11,468 bases of DNA from Gammaproteobacteria bacterium (GCA_015487895.1 WFOW01000418.1:1-11468); one strand, 5' to 3'; shown: positions 1 to 8,245, counted from the first letter of the stretch. Translations and numbers: made by a program. Notes: a model not told the origin generated them from the sequence alone.

Positions 1-152
1 CCCCCGGAGAGACGCTCCAGGAAGCGGCGGAAGCCCTCTAGGAGAAGGCCCAGGCGCCGCTCGTCGAGCAGCCCGCCGACGGCCCCGGACCCGGCGTGGA
101 AGGCGCGGAGATCGTCGATCAGGCGGTCGATGTCGGCGGTGGACAGGCGCAC
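1..152 (-). CDS. Unrecognised protein, N-terminal 50 codons only (runs off left edge)
   Basis: An open frame starts at GTG (152-150) and stays open to the window edge, so only the first 50 residues are visible. An AAGGA ribosome-binding site (163-159) lies six bases upstream of the GTG. An extended -10 element and a hairpin precede it. The visible part begins MRLSTADIDRLIDDLRAFHA (GTG read as Met) and continues with Leu/Arg-rich sequence that looks like amphipathic helices. It has no signal peptide, no membrane segment and no CXXC metal-binding motif, so it does not resemble the start of the copper ATPase CcoI or of CcoS, which often follow ccoGH. I do not recognise the family. The gene follows ccoH on the same strand after a 74-base gap and appears to have its own promoter, so it may not belong to the oxidase operon. 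That this is a real coding region is supported by the ribosome-binding site and codon pattern only. Confidence 0.55.
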   Translation of the reverse strand, partial: MRLSTADIDRLIDDLRAFHAGSGAVGGLLDERRLGLLLEGFRRFLERLSG

Positions 153-167
153 GAACGATCCTTGGCG

Positions 168-189
168 CCGGGCGCGGGCTCGCGCCCGG
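168..189 (-). other. Perfect 9-bp GC hairpin just upstream of a ribosome-binding site
   Basis: CCGGGCGCG (168-176) and CGCGCCCGG (181-189) are exact reverse complements separated by GGCT. On the minus strand the hairpin lies between the -10 element at 206-201 and the AAGGA site at 163-159. No T-run follows, so it is not a typical intrinsic terminator. It could end the ccoN-ccoH transcript, or lie in the leader of the next gene and affect translation. Confidence 0.45.
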
Positions 190-200
190 GCTACCGGCCG

Positions 201-209
201 AGTATAGCA
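201..209 (-). promoter_or_regulatory. Extended -10 promoter element ahead of the left-edge gene
   Basis: Read on the minus strand, 209-201 is TGCTATACT, an extended -10 (TGn plus TATACT, five of six matches to TATAAT). No good -35 is visible at the expected distance; the best is CTGAGG with an 18-base spacer. The predicted start is near 194, about 40 bases before the GTG at 152. Confidence 0.4.
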
Positions 210-226
210 GCCTGCCGGAAGCCGCC

Positions 227-739
227 TCAGCCCGCCGCAGCCGCGGAATGCGCGCCGAGGGAGAGCACGGCCTCGGGGGCGGGAAGCCGCACGCGGCCCT
301 TGAGCACCCAGCTGCGGTCGTCGGGCTCGAGCTGCACGTGCCAGGAGGCGGGCACGAGCCCGTCGAGGGCGGCCTCGTAGACGCCGCCGCTGCCTGCGAG
401 CAGCAGCTCGCGGTCGTGCCCCTCGCGTGTGGGGTGCAGCAGCCGCAGGCGGATCTTCGGCGGCGCCGCCCCGCGCAGCACCACGCGCACGCGCCCGCCG
501 GCAAAGAGCACCTGGGCGCCGACGCCGAGCTCGCGCGCGCGGCGCTCGCGCTCGAGCACGCGGTTGATGGCGAGCCCCTGGCGGTAGTAGTCGTCCACCA
601 CCAGGCCGTCGCTCGTCTCGGCCGCGATCCACACCGTGGCGATGCCGCCGAGGACGCCGCTCAGCGGGATCGCGATCAGCACCCACGGCCAGGGCTCGCG
701 GTACCAGGGCCTGGGCTGCTCGGGGGCAGGCTCGCTCAT
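227..739 (-). CDS. ccoH: CcoH/FixH-like cbb3 oxidase assembly protein
   Basis: This 170-aa membrane-anchored protein of the FixH family is needed in characterised species for stable assembly of cbb3 cytochrome oxidase. A Trp/Pro-rich start (PWYREPWPW, residues 11-19) leads into one transmembrane helix at about 19-40. The family signature DGLVVDDYYRQGLAIN follows at residues 44-59, and then a periplasmic, beta-rich domain. The length is typical. The start ATG (739-737) has a GGAGGAGG site upstream, somewhat far off at about nine bases, and lies 22 bases after the ccoG stop. It is the last gene of the apparent ccoNOQP-orf-orf-GH operon. The C-terminal tail is Ala-rich and looks unremarkable. 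Confidence 0.93.
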   Translation of the reverse strand: MSEPAPEQPRPWYREPWPWVLIAIPLSGVLGGIATVWIAAETSDGLVVDDYYRQGLAINRVLERERRARELGVGAQVLFAGGRVRVVLRGAAPPKIRLRLLHPTREGHDRELLLAGSGGVYEAALDGLVPASWHVQLEPDDRSWVLKGRVRLPAPEAVLSLGAHSAAAAG

Positions 740-761
740 CGCCGCTCGCCTCCTCCGTCCG

Positions 762-2218
<1,457 letters not shown>

Positions 2219-2222
<4 letters not shown>

Positions 2223-2356
2223 CGCCCGCCCGCGTCCTCCCGCGCCTTGCGCAGCCCGAGCACGACGAGCACGCCGATGATCACGATCGAGCCGAGCACG
2301 GTGAACAGCGACAGGATCCCGATCCAGCTCCCGAACAGGATCTCGAGGGCCTCCAT
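2219..2356 (-). CDS. 45-aa single-pass membrane protein in the cco operon
   Basis: This tiny gene encodes 45 residues starting MEALEILFGSWIGILSLFTV, with one long hydrophobic segment (about 11-36) and a basic/acidic cytoplasmic-looking tail (RKAREDAGGR). It resembles, by shape and by the LFGS...G..SL pattern, the very short DUF3149-type membrane proteins; that is recalled similarity, not a search. Evidence that it is translated: a GGGAGGGAGGA site seven to ten bases before the ATG (2356-2354), a start two bases after the preceding stop, and a stop that overlaps the ccoG start as ATGA. Its place between the oxidase subunits and ccoG suggests a role in cbb3 assembly or stability, similar in kind to CcoQ or CcoS, but no function can be read from the sequence. 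It has no cysteine or histidine, so direct metal binding is unlikely. Confidence 0.8.
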
Positions 2357-2358
2357 CG

Positions 2359-2646
2359 TCAGTCCTCCCTCCCGGCCGGCGCATGGCAGGGGCGCCGGAA
2401 GTAGCAGGTGAGCGCGCTGGACAGCGCCGTCGCCGCCCACAGCGCGAAGAAGCCCACGGTGTAGGCGCCGAGGCGGTCCACCTCGCGGCCCAGGCACTGG
2501 CCGACCTCGCGCGGGTCGAAGGCCGTGAACAGCCCCACGGTGCCGATACCCGCGACGAGGAAGGAGGGCCACAGCACCGAGGCGAGGCGCTGCACGAGGG
2601 GCAGCGCCTCGCCGCCGGCCTGCGGCCGTGCCGCCGCCGCGCTCAC
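2359..2646 (-). CDS. 95-aa two-helix membrane protein between ccoP and ccoG
   Basis: The protein starts at GTG (2646-2644), whose last bases form the ccoP stop (GTGA overlap). A GGAGG site lies seven bases upstream. Residues 1-20 are hydrophilic. Hydrophobic segments at about 24-43 and 62-83 suggest two transmembrane helices joined by an acidic/basic loop (residues 44-60, DPREVGQCLGREVDRLG). The second helix ends in TCYFRRPCH, giving Cys81, Cys87 and His88 at the membrane border; Cys51 lies in the loop. I know no named family for it. Similar small membrane proteins are, as I recall, often found between ccoP and ccoG in gammaproteobacteria. Context points to a job in assembly or stability of cbb3 oxidase. 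A metal-handling role from the Cys/His cluster is speculation. Confidence 0.8.
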   Translation of the reverse strand: MSAAAARPQAGGEALPLVQRLASVLWPSFLVAGIGTVGLFTAFDPREVGQCLGREVDRLGAYTVGFFALWAATALSSALTCYFRRPCHAPAGRED

Positions 2647-3548
2647 CGTGCCGCCTCCCCCCGCCGCGACAGGCTCCAGACGTAGGCGGCGAGCAGGTGC
2701 GCCTTCTCCTCGCCGAGCAGCGCCCGGTGCGCCGGCATGCGGCCCTTGCGGCCGTCGCGGATGGTCTCCTTGATCGCCTCGGGCGAGCCGCCGTAGAGCC
2801 AGACGCCGTCGGTGAGGTTGGGCGCGCCCATCAGCGGGTTGCCCTTGCCCTCGGGGCCGTGGCAGGCGGCGCAGTAGGTGCGGAACTTCGCGCGCCCGGC
2901 CTCGACCAGGGCCGGATCGGCGCTGCGCCCGGAGAGGCTGAGGACGTAGGCCGTCACCTCCTCGACGCCCCGCTCGCCGAGGGTCTTGCCCCAGGCGGGC
3001 ATCATGGCCTGGCGCCCGTCGAGGATGCTCTTCCTGATGGCCTCGAAGTCGCCGCCCCACAGCCAGTCGTCGTCCGTGAGATCCGGGAAGCCCGGGCCGC
3101 CGCGCGCGTCCGAGCCGTGGCAGACGGCGCAGTAGGTCATGAAGAGCCGCCGCCCCGAGGCCATGGCCTTCTCGTCGGCGGCGAGCGCCGCGGGCGTCAT
3201 CTTCGCGTAGCGCTGGAAGATGGGCCCGTACTTGGCCTCCGCCTCGCGCAGCTCCTCCTCGTACTGCCCCACCGAGGTCCAGCCCAGCAGCCCCTTCCAC
3301 TTGCCGAGGCCGGGATAGAGCAGCAGGTAGACGAGCGAGAAGACGATGGTGGCGTAGAACAGCCCCAGCCACCAGCGCGGCAGCGGGTTGTTGTACTCCT
3401 TGAGGTCCTCGTCCCAGACGTGGCCGGTGGTCTCGCCCACGGCGGCCTCGCCCGGCCGCGCCTTCGAGGTCCAGCGGATCAGCCACCAGCAGGCGGCGAT
3501 GTTGCCCAGCGTGAGGATGGTGATGTACCAGCTCAGCCAGTCACTCAT
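2643..3548 (-). CDS. ccoP: CcoP, di-heme cytochrome c subunit of cbb3 oxidase
   Basis: CcoP (301 aa) receives electrons from soluble or membrane cytochromes c and passes them to CcoO and the CcoN active site. Two N-terminal membrane segments lie at about residues 7-25 and 59-79, separated by the conserved Asp/Glu-rich stretch ending EYNNPLPRWW. Two class I cytochrome c domains follow, with heme-binding CAVCH (140-144) and CAACH (226-230). Likely axial methionines are Met183 (MPAWG) and Met271 (MPAHR). Length and domain order match the family. The ATG (3548-3546) lies inside the end of ccoQ, an 8-base overlap, behind a GGGGGAGAG-type site. The stop overlaps the GTG of the next small gene. Confidence 0.97.
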   Translation of the reverse strand: MSDWLSWYITILTLGNIAACWWLIRWTSKARPGEAAVGETTGHVWDEDLKEYNNPLPRWWLGLFYATIVFSLVYLLLYPGLGKWKGLLGWTSVGQYEEELREAEAKYGPIFQRYAKMTPAALAADEKAMASGRRLFMTYCAVCHGSDARGGPGFPDLTDDDWLWGGDFEAIRKSILDGRQAMMPAWGKTLGERGVEEVTAYVLSLSGRSADPALVEAGRAKFRTYCAACHGPEGKGNPLMGAPNLTDGVWLYGGSPEAIKETIRDGRKGRMPAHRALLGEEKAHLLAAYVWSLSRRGEAAR

Positions 3549-3720
3549 GGTCTCTCCCCCCGTCGGCGGCCGCCGCCTCCTCCTCGAGGGGGGCGCGCGC
3601 GGCCTCGGCGAAAGCCTTCCGGCGCGCGGGGCTCCAGGCCCACGCGAAGATGCCGGCGTACACCACGATCAGGACGGCGGTGGTCACGCCCTGCACCGTG
3701 CCCCAGTCGATCCCCTCCAT
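3541..3720 (-). CDS. ccoQ: CcoQ, small single-helix subunit of cbb3 oxidase
   Basis: This 59-aa protein has one transmembrane helix (about residues 8-28, ending in WAWSPARRKAF) and a charged Ala/Glu-rich tail, the usual CcoQ/FixQ layout. The helix and the basic block after it match family members, where the protein stabilises CcoP binding or protects the complex under oxygen. The start at ATG 3720 is chosen over an in-frame GTG at 3729 because a strong GGAGGTGA site (3733-3726) ends five bases before this ATG. That site contains the ccoO stop codon. The 3' end overlaps the ccoP start by eight bases, which suggests coupled translation. Confidence 0.9.
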   Translation of the reverse strand: MEGIDWGTVQGVTTAVLIVVYAGIFAWAWSPARRKAFAEAARAPLEEEAAAADGGRDHE

Positions 3721-3725
3721 GGCAT

Positions 3726-3733
3726 TCACCTCC
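3726..3733 (-). promoter_or_regulatory. ccoQ ribosome-binding site containing the ccoO stop
   Basis: GGAGGTGA on the minus strand is a strong Shine-Dalgarno match. It is five bases from ATG 3720, which decides the ccoQ start. The TGA within it is the ccoO stop codon, so termination on ccoO places ribosomes at the ccoQ start. Confidence 0.8.
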
Positions 3734-4337
3734 GCGACTGGATGGCGCGGCCGAGGCTCTGGAGATAGGCGACGAGGGCGTCGAGCTCGGTCTTGCCCGC
3801 CACCTCCTCCCGGGCCTTGGCGATCTGCTCGTCGGTGTAGGGCACCCCGAGGCTGCGCAGCACGCGCATCTTGCGGGCGGTGAGCTTGCCGTCGAGCACG
3901 CGCTCGGCGAGCCACGGGAAGGCCGGCATGTTCGACTCGGGCACCACGTCGCGCGGGTTGATCAGGTGCACGCGGTGCCACTCGTCGCTGTAGCGCCCGC
4001 CGACGCGGGCCAGATCGGGGCCGGTGCGCTTCGAGCCCCACTGGAAGGGGTGGTCGTAGACGAACTCGCCCGCGACCGAGTAGTGCCCGTAGCGCTCGGT
4101 CTCGGCGCGGAAGGGCCGGATCATCTGCGAGTGGCACACGTAGCAGCCCTCGCGGATGTAGATGTCGCGCCCCTCCAGCTCCAGCGCCGAGTAGGGCCTG
4201 AGCCCCTCCACCGGCTTGGTGGTCTTGTCGAGGAAGAACAGCGGCACGATCTCGACGAGGCCGCCGATGCTCACCACGAGCAGGATGAAGACCACCAGCA
4301 GGCCGGTGTTCTTCTCGATCACCTCATGCGTGGCCAT
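3726..4337 (-). CDS. ccoO: CcoO, mono-heme cytochrome c subunit of cbb3 oxidase
   Basis: CcoO (203 aa) is the membrane-anchored monoheme cytochrome that links CcoP to the CcoN catalytic subunit. One N-terminal transmembrane anchor lies at about residues 12-35. The heme-binding CYVCH motif at 65-69 sits in the family-typical context [15 protein letters not shown] second conserved stretch ([16 protein letters not shown], then [11 protein letters not shown], with the likely axial Met in NMPAF) follows. The length matches the family. A strong AAGGAGGG site lies between the ccoN stop and this ATG, only 13 bases apart. It is the second gene of the ccoNOQP operon. Confidence 0.97.
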   Translation of the reverse strand: MATHEVIEKNTGLLVVFILLVVSIGGLVEIVPLFFLDKTTKPVEGLRPYSALELEGRDIYIREGCYVCHSQMIRPFRAETERYGHYSVAGEFVYDHPFQWGSKRTGPDLARVGGRYSDEWHRVHLINPRDVVPESNMPAFPWLAERVLDGKLTARKMRVLRSLGVPYTDEQIAKAREEVAGKTELDALVAYLQSLGRAIQSRR

Positions 4338-4350
4338 GGCGCACCCTCCT

Positions 4351-5775
4351 TCAGGCGGCCTGGGGCACCGGCGCCTCGGCCGGACGCGCCCCCGAGACCG
4401 TCTTCCACACGTTCCAGGCCATGATCAGCATGCCCGTGAGGTAGAGCACGCCTCCGAGGAAGCGCACCGTGTAGTACGGGTACATGGCCTTCAGGCTCTC
4501 GACGAAGCTGTAGGTGAGCGTGCCGTCGTCGTTCACGGCCCGCCACATGAGCCCCTGCATCACGCCGGCGATCCACATGGAGGCGATGTAGAGGACGATG
4601 CCGATGGTCGCCAGCCAGAAGTGGGCCTCGATGGCCTTGATCGAGTGCATCTGCTCGCGCCCGAACAGCCGCGGCAGCAGCACGTAGACCGAGCCGATGG
4701 TCACGAGCCCCACCCAGCCGAGGGCGCCGGAGTGCACGTGGCCGATGGTCCAGTCGGTGTAGTGCGAGAGGGCGTTGACCGTCTTGATGGACATCATCGG
4801 CCCCTCGAAGGTCGACATGCCGTAGAAGGACAGCGACACGATGAGGAAGCGGATGATGGGATCGGTGCGCAGCTTGTGCCAGGCGCCCGAGAGCGTCATG
4901 ATCCCGTTGATCATGCCGCCCCAGGAGGGCGCGATCAGCATCAGGGAGAAGATCATGCCGAGCGTCTGCGCCCAGTCGGGCAGCGCCGTGTAGTGCAGGT
5001 GGTGCGGGCCCGCCCACATGTAGAGCGAGATCAGGGCCCAGAAGTGCACCACGCTCAGGCGGTAGGAGTAGACCGGGCGCCCCGCCTGCTTCGGGACGAA
5101 GTAGTACATCATCCCGAGGAAGCCCGCGGTGAGGAAGAAGCCGACGGCGTTGTGGCCGTACCACCACTGCACCATGGCGTCGATGGCGCCGGAATAGACC
5201 GAGTAGGACTTGAACCAGGAGACCGGCACCGCGGCGCTGTTGACCACGTGCAGCAGCGCGACCGTGAGGATGAAGGCGCCGTAGAACCAGTTGGCGACGT
5301 AGATGTGCGGCGTGCGGCGCTTGAGGATGGTGCCGAAGAAGACGATGGCGTAGGCGACCCACACCACCGTGATCAGGATGTCGAGCGGCCACTCGAGCTC
5401 GGCGTACTCCTTGCTGGTGGTGATGCCGAGCGGGAGCGTGATGGCAGCGCCCACGATCACCGCCTGCCAGCCCCAGAAGGTGAAGGCCGCGAGCTTGTCC
5501 GAGAACAGCCGCACCTGGCAGGTGCGCTGGACCACGTAGTAGCTGGTGGCGAACAGCGCCGAGCCGCCGAAGGCGAAGATGACGGCGTTGGTGTGCAGCG
5601 GCCGCAGGCGGCTGTAGGTCAGCCAGGGCACGCCGAAGTTGAGCTCGGGCCAGACGAGCTGGGCGGCGATCAGCACGCCCACCGCCATGCCCACGATCCC
5701 CCAGACCACGGTCATGATCGTGAACTGGCGGACGACCTTGTAGTTGTAGGTCTCTGCCGTCGCGCTGCTGCTCAT
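4351..5775 (-). CDS. ccoN: CcoN, catalytic heme-copper subunit of cbb3 oxidase
   Basis: CcoN (474 aa) carries low-spin heme b, high-spin heme b3 and CuB, and reduces O2 to water with high affinity. About twelve hydrophobic helices are visible. Expected ligands are present: His61 (low-spin heme b), His208 in YGHNAVGFF and the pair His258/His259 in AGPHHLHY (CuB), and His346/His348 in TIGHVHSG (heme b3 and heme b). Tyr252 is placed like the cross-linked tyrosine of cbb3 enzymes. Glu324 in STFEGP is also conserved. The protein is full length. The start ATG (5775-5773) has a textbook AGGAGGT site five bases upstream. It is the first gene of the operon, preceded by a 244-base gap after fnr that holds an FNR-type promoter. 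Confidence 0.98.
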   Translation of the reverse strand: MSSSATAETYNYKVVRQFTIMTVVWGIVGMAVGVLIAAQLVWPELNFGVPWLTYSRLRPLHTNAVIFAFGGSALFATSYYVVQRTCQVRLFSDKLAAFTFWGWQAVIVGAAITLPLGITTSKEYAELEWPLDILITVVWVAYAIVFFGTILKRRTPHIYVANWFYGAFILTVALLHVVNSAAVPVSWFKSYSVYSGAIDAMVQWWYGHNAVGFFLTAGFLGMMYYFVPKQAGRPVYSYRLSVVHFWALISLYMWAGPHHLHYTALPDWAQTLGMIFSLMLIAPSWGGMINGIMTLSGAWHKLRTDPIIRFLIVSLSFYGMSTFEGPMMSIKTVNALSHYTDWTIGHVHSGALGWVGLVTIGSVYVLLPRLFGREQMHSIKAIEAHFWLATIGIVLYIASMWIAGVMQGLMWRAVNDDGTLTYSFVESLKAMYPYYTVRFLGGVLYLTGMLIMAWNVWKTVSGARPAEAPVPQAA

Positions 5776-5974
5776 TGCCTACCTCCTGCTGCGCGAGTAC
5801 CGCACGGGCGCCGTCCCGGGGGCCGCCGCCCGCCTCCACGCCAGCGCCCGCAGGGGGGCGCCCCGGCTCTCCCGGACGCCAGGCCACGCGGCCCCGGTGT
5901 CCGTCGCGCGAAACGCGCGTGGATGCCGCCCGCCGCCGGGAGCGTTCCCCGCCCTCCCGGGCCGCGGGCGAGCC
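5776..5974 (-). other. Predicted long 5' leader of the ccoN operon
   Basis: If transcription starts near 5975, about 200 bases precede the ccoN ATG. The stretch is GC-rich and shows no convincing reading frame. It contains two short inverted repeats: CGCGCG-AAA-CGCGCG (5905-5919) and GCGCCC-6-GGGCGC (5844-5861). It ends in the AGGAGGT ccoN site at 5781-5787. No known riboswitch is recognisable by eye. That the leader exists depends on the promoter prediction. Confidence 0.35.
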
Positions 5975-5981
5975 TGCCCAA

Positions 5982-5987
5982 ACTATG
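5982..5987 (-). promoter_or_regulatory. -10 element of the FNR-dependent ccoN promoter
   Basis: On the minus strand 5987-5982 reads CATAGT, four of six matches to TATAAT. Setting it at -12 to -7 gives a start at 5975. The FNR box centre (6016.5) is then at exactly -41.5, the class II activator position. The -35 region is replaced by the FNR box, as usual for such promoters. Confidence 0.6.
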
Positions 5988-6009
5988 CCGCCGCACCACG
6001 GAGCAAGGA

Positions 6010-6023
6010 TTGATTTATGTCAA
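6010..6023. promoter_or_regulatory. FNR/ANR-binding box upstream of ccoN
   Basis: TTGAT-TTAT-GTCAA matches the FNR consensus TTGAT-N4-ATCAA at nine of ten specified positions. It stands out as AT-rich in a GC-rich region. It overlaps the last base of the final fnr codon and the fnr stop (6022-6020). The regulator encoded next door has the Glu-X2-Ser-Arg recognition motif that reads this sequence, so low-oxygen activation of ccoNOQP by the neighbouring Fnr is the natural inference. Confidence 0.82.
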
Positions 6024-6796
6024 CAAGAGGCCCCCGAGCCATGCCGGGAGGACGAGCGTGCGCCGGCGCCGACGGCCAGGGCCCGCAGGCCCCCGGGGTC
6101 GCGCAGGCGCACCCGCTTGCGCTCGGCCTCGAGCAGGCCCTCGGCCTGGAAGCGCGTGAACAGGCGGCTCACGGTCTCCACGGCGAGGCCGAGGTAGCTC
6201 GCGAGGTCGGTGCGCGACATGGGCAGCCGGAACTCCTCGGCCGAGAAGCCGCGCCGCGCGTAGCGCTGCGACAGGCTCAGCAGGAAGGCGGCGAGCCGCC
6301 CCTCGGCGTCGCGCTGGCCGAGCAGCGCGAGGTGCGCCTCGTCCTCGACCAGCTCGCGGCTCATCAGGCGCAGGAGCTGGCGGCGCAGGCCCGGGATCTC
6401 GGCCGTGAGGGGCTCGAGGCGCTCGAAGGGGATCTCGCACACGCTGGTGCGCTCGAGCGCGCGCGCGGCCAGCGGATGGCGGCCCTCGCCGATGGCGTCC
6501 AGCCCCACGAGCTCCCCCGGCAGGTGGAAGCCCGTCACCTGCTCGCGCCCGCCCTCGTCGAGCGTGTAGGTCTTGACCGCGCCCGAGCGCACCGCGTAGA
6601 GGGCCCGGAAGGCGTCGCCGCGGCGGAAGAGGTGCTCGCCGCGCGCGAGCGGGCGCCGGCGGCGGATGATGCGGTCGAGGCGCTCGAGCTCCTCGCCCTC
6701 GATGCCGAGGGGCAGGCACAGCTCGTGGAGGGTGCAGCTGCGGCAGGCGACCTTGACCTGCTGGAGGTCGATGATCTGGGTGGAATGGGCGGGCAC
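6020..6796 (-). CDS. fnr: FNR/ANR-type oxygen-sensing transcription regulator
   Basis: This 258-aa Crp/Fnr-family protein is active as a dimer when it carries an oxygen-labile 4Fe-4S cluster. Cluster ligands are visible: Cys18, Cys21 and Cys27 (CX2CX5C) near the N-terminus and Cys120 (RTSVCEI) in the cyclic-nucleotide-like sensor domain, matching the four cysteines of E. coli FNR. A long dimer helix runs at about residues 132-160. The C-terminal helix-turn-helix ends in ETVSR (207-211), the recognition motif for TTGAT-N4-ATCAA. GTG at 6796 is chosen as start because GGAGGGAG lies six bases upstream; an in-frame ATG at 6892 would add 32 unlike residues. The last 20 residues are a low-complexity Gly/Ser/Arg tail. 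The gene is divergent from hisB and lies upstream of ccoN, whose operator overlaps its stop codon. Confidence 0.95.
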   Translation of the reverse strand: MPAHSTQIIDLQQVKVACRSCTLHELCLPLGIEGEELERLDRIIRRRRPLARGEHLFRRGDAFRALYAVRSGAVKTYTLDEGGREQVTGFHLPGELVGLDAIGEGRHPLAARALERTSVCEIPFERLEPLTAEIPGLRRQLLRLMSRELVEDEAHLALLGQRDAEGRLAAFLLSLSQRYARRGFSAEEFRLPMSRTDLASYLGLAVETVSRLFTRFQAEGLLEAERKRVRLRDPGGLRALAVGAGARSSSRHGSGASC

Positions 6797-6802
6797 GGCG
6801 GG

Positions 6803-6810
6803 CTCCCTCC
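6803..6810 (-). promoter_or_regulatory. fnr ribosome-binding site that decides the GTG start
   Basis: GGAGGGAG on the minus strand is six bases before GTG 6796. It supports the shorter 258-aa protein over the 290-aa frame opening at 6892. Confidence 0.7.
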
Positions 6811-6844
6811 GTTCTCGTTCGTCCACGGGCGGCGCGTGGCGGCC

Positions 6845-6874
6845 ATTGGAACGGATTCTTGCGGTCTGGGTCAA
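6845..6874 (-). promoter_or_regulatory. Candidate fnr promoter
   Basis: On the minus strand TTGACC (6874-6869, five of six to TTGACA) is followed after 18 bases by TCCAAT (6850-6845, four of six to TATAAT). The predicted start is near 6838, about 40 bases upstream of the GTG. No proper FNR box is seen, so autoregulation is not indicated. Confidence 0.4.
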
Positions 6875-6907
6875 TTCCTGGCCGCGACGCATGCAATGGC
6901 ACGTCCT

Positions 6908-6936
6908 TTGCCGGGGGAGGAGCCGGCCGCTATCCT
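6908..6936 (+). promoter_or_regulatory. Candidate hisB promoter
   Basis: TTGCCG (6908-6913, four of six to TTGACA) and TATCCT (6931-6936, four of six to TATAAT) are separated by the ideal 17 bases. Transcription would start near 6943, giving a leader of about 25 bases that contains only the GGAGGGAGAGG ribosome-binding region. That leaves no room for a histidine leader peptide. Confidence 0.5.
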
Positions 6937-6967
6937 AGGGCGTCCGCCCGGAGGGAGAGGCACGGCC

Positions 6968-7561
6968 GTGGACCCGCGCACCGCCACCGTCCGCCGCGAG
7001 ACGCGCGAGACGCGCGTCGAGGTCACGCTCGGCCTCGACGGCAGCGGCCGTGCCGAGCTCGCCACGGGGGTGCCCTTCCTCGACCACATGCTCGACCAGA
7101 CCGCGCGCCACGGGCGCCTGGACCTCACGGTGCGCGCCGAGGGCGACCTCCACATCGACGCCCACCACACGGTGGAGGACGTCGGCATCACCCTGGGCGA
7201 GGCCTTCGCGCGGGCGCTCGGCGACAAGGCCGGCATCCACCGCTACGGCCACGCCTACGTGCCGCTCGACGAGGCCCTTTCCCGGGTGGTGGTCGACTTC
7301 TCGGGCCGGCCGGGGCTCGTCTACGCGGTGGACTTTCCCCGGGCGCGCGTGGGGGATTTCGACGTGGACCTGGTCGAGGAGTTCTTCCGCGGCTTCGTCA
7401 ACCACGCGCGCGCGACGCTGCACGTCGACTGCCTGCGCGGGCGCAACGCGCACCACGTGGCCGAGACCGTGTTCAAGGCCTTCGGGCGCGCGGTGCGGGC
7501 GGCGGTGGAGCGCGACCCGCGCGCCGCGGGCGAGGTCCCCTCGACCAAGGGCAGCCTCTGA
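6968..7561 (+). CDS. hisB: HisB, imidazoleglycerol-phosphate dehydratase
   Basis: HisB (197 aa) converts imidazoleglycerol phosphate to imidazole acetol phosphate, the sixth step of histidine synthesis. Manganese-binding and catalytic motifs of both repeated halves are present: FLDHM (37-41), DAHHTVED (64-71), NAHHVAE (160-166) and the C-terminal PSTKGSL (191-197). It is the short stand-alone form without the N-terminal phosphatase of enteric HisB. The GTG at 6968 is chosen because a GGAGAG site lies eight bases upstream and this gives the usual family length; the frame is open far upstream but that part lies in the promoter and antisense to fnr. It is the first gene of the his cluster here and is divergent from fnr. 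Hisg/D/C functions must be encoded elsewhere. Confidence 0.96.
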   Translation: MDPRTATVRRETRETRVEVTLGLDGSGRAELATGVPFLDHMLDQTARHGRLDLTVRAEGDLHIDAHHTVEDVGITLGEAFARALGDKAGIHRYGHAYVPLDEALSRVVVDFSGRPGLVYAVDFPRARVGDFDVDLVEEFFRGFVNHARATLHVDCLRGRNAHHVAETVFKAFGRAVRAAVERDPRAAGEVPSTKGSL

Positions 7562-7577
7562 GCGCGCCGCCGCGCCG

Positions 7578-8228
7578 ATGCCGACCGTCGCCGTCATCGA
7601 CTACGGGATGGGCAACCTCCATTCCGTGGCCAAGGCCCTGGAGCACGTGGCGCCCGAGGCGCGGGTGGTCGTGACGGGCGAGGCCGGGGCGGTGCGCGCC
7701 GCCGACCGGATCGTCTTCCCGGGCCAGGGCGCCATCGGCCAGGCGATGGAGGCGCTCGCGCGCTCGGGACTCGACGAGGTCGTGCGCGGGCTCTTCGGCC
7801 GCCGCCCCTTCCTCGGCATCTGCCTGGGCCTGCAGGCGCTCATGCGCTGGAGCGAGGAGGACGGCGGCACCGCCGGGCTCGGCCTGCTGCCGGGCGAGGT
7901 GCGCCGCTTCCCCCACGGGCTGCGCGAGCCGGCGACGGGCACGCGGCTCAAGATCCCGCACATGGGCTGGAACCGCGTGCACCAGGAGCTCTCCCACCCG
8001 CTGTGGGAGGGGATCGGCCAGGACGAGCGCTTCTACTTCGTCCACAGCTACCACGTGGCCCTGGAGCCCGCTCCGGGGCGCGTGGCGGCGACGGCGGACT
8101 ACGGCCTGCGCTTCGCCGCGGCCGTCGCCGGGCCGGCCGCCTTCGCCGTGCAGTTCCACCCCGAGAAGAGCCAGCGCGCCGGCCTCCGCCTGCTCGCGAA
8201 CTTCGCCCGCTGGGACGGCGAGGGCTGA
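7578..8228 (+). CDS. hisH: HisH, glutamine amidotransferase subunit of IGP synthase
   Basis: HisH (216 aa) hydrolyses glutamine and channels ammonia to HisF. It is a class I glutamine amidotransferase. The N-terminal signature is DYGMGNLHSV (8-17) and the oxyanion region is PGQGAIGQAM (48-57). The catalytic triad is Cys82 (GICLGLQ), His194 and Glu196 (FHPEKSQ). HMGWN and FVHSYH are also conserved. The length is normal. The ATG lies 16 bases after the hisB stop; the ribosome-binding site is poor, so translation may rely on coupling to hisB. A 149-base gap follows before hisA. Confidence 0.96.
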   Translation: MPTVAVIDYGMGNLHSVAKALEHVAPEARVVVTGEAGAVRAADRIVFPGQGAIGQAMEALARSGLDEVVRGLFGRRPFLGICLGLQALMRWSEEDGGTAGLGLLPGEVRRFPHGLREPATGTRLKIPHMGWNRVHQELSHPLWEGIGQDERFYFVHSYHVALEPAPGRVAATADYGLRFAAAVAGPAAFAVQFHPEKSQRAGLRLLANFARWDGEG

Positions 8229-8245
8229 GCGCGGCCCCCGGTTTC

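Noticed and set aside
4319..5887. A 522-codon minus-strand frame overlapping ccoN in another frame
   Set aside because: The protein is Arg/His/Ala-rich without helices, while the overlapping ccoN frame has all heme and copper ligands.
5772..5999. A 75-codon frame in the ccoN leader as a possible upstream gene
   Set aside because: Its ATG lies upstream of the predicted transcript start, it lacks a ribosome-binding site and the protein is low complexity.
2628..6159. Long plus-strand frames opposite ccoNOP (2628-4424 and 4216-6159)
   Set aside because: Same reason: antisense to well-supported oxidase genes, compositionally odd proteins, no ribosome-binding sites or recognisable domains.
6860..6875. 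TTGCGGTCTGGGTCAA as an FNR box for fnr autoregulation
   Set aside because: The half-sites are six rather than four bases apart and the outer match is limited to TTG and CAA. The TTGACC within it is better read as a -35.
6797..6892. A longer fnr product starting at ATG 6892
   Set aside because: The extra 32 residues do not fit the family, the ATG lies upstream of the likely promoter, and GTG 6796 has an excellent ribosome-binding site and puts the first cysteine at residue 18.
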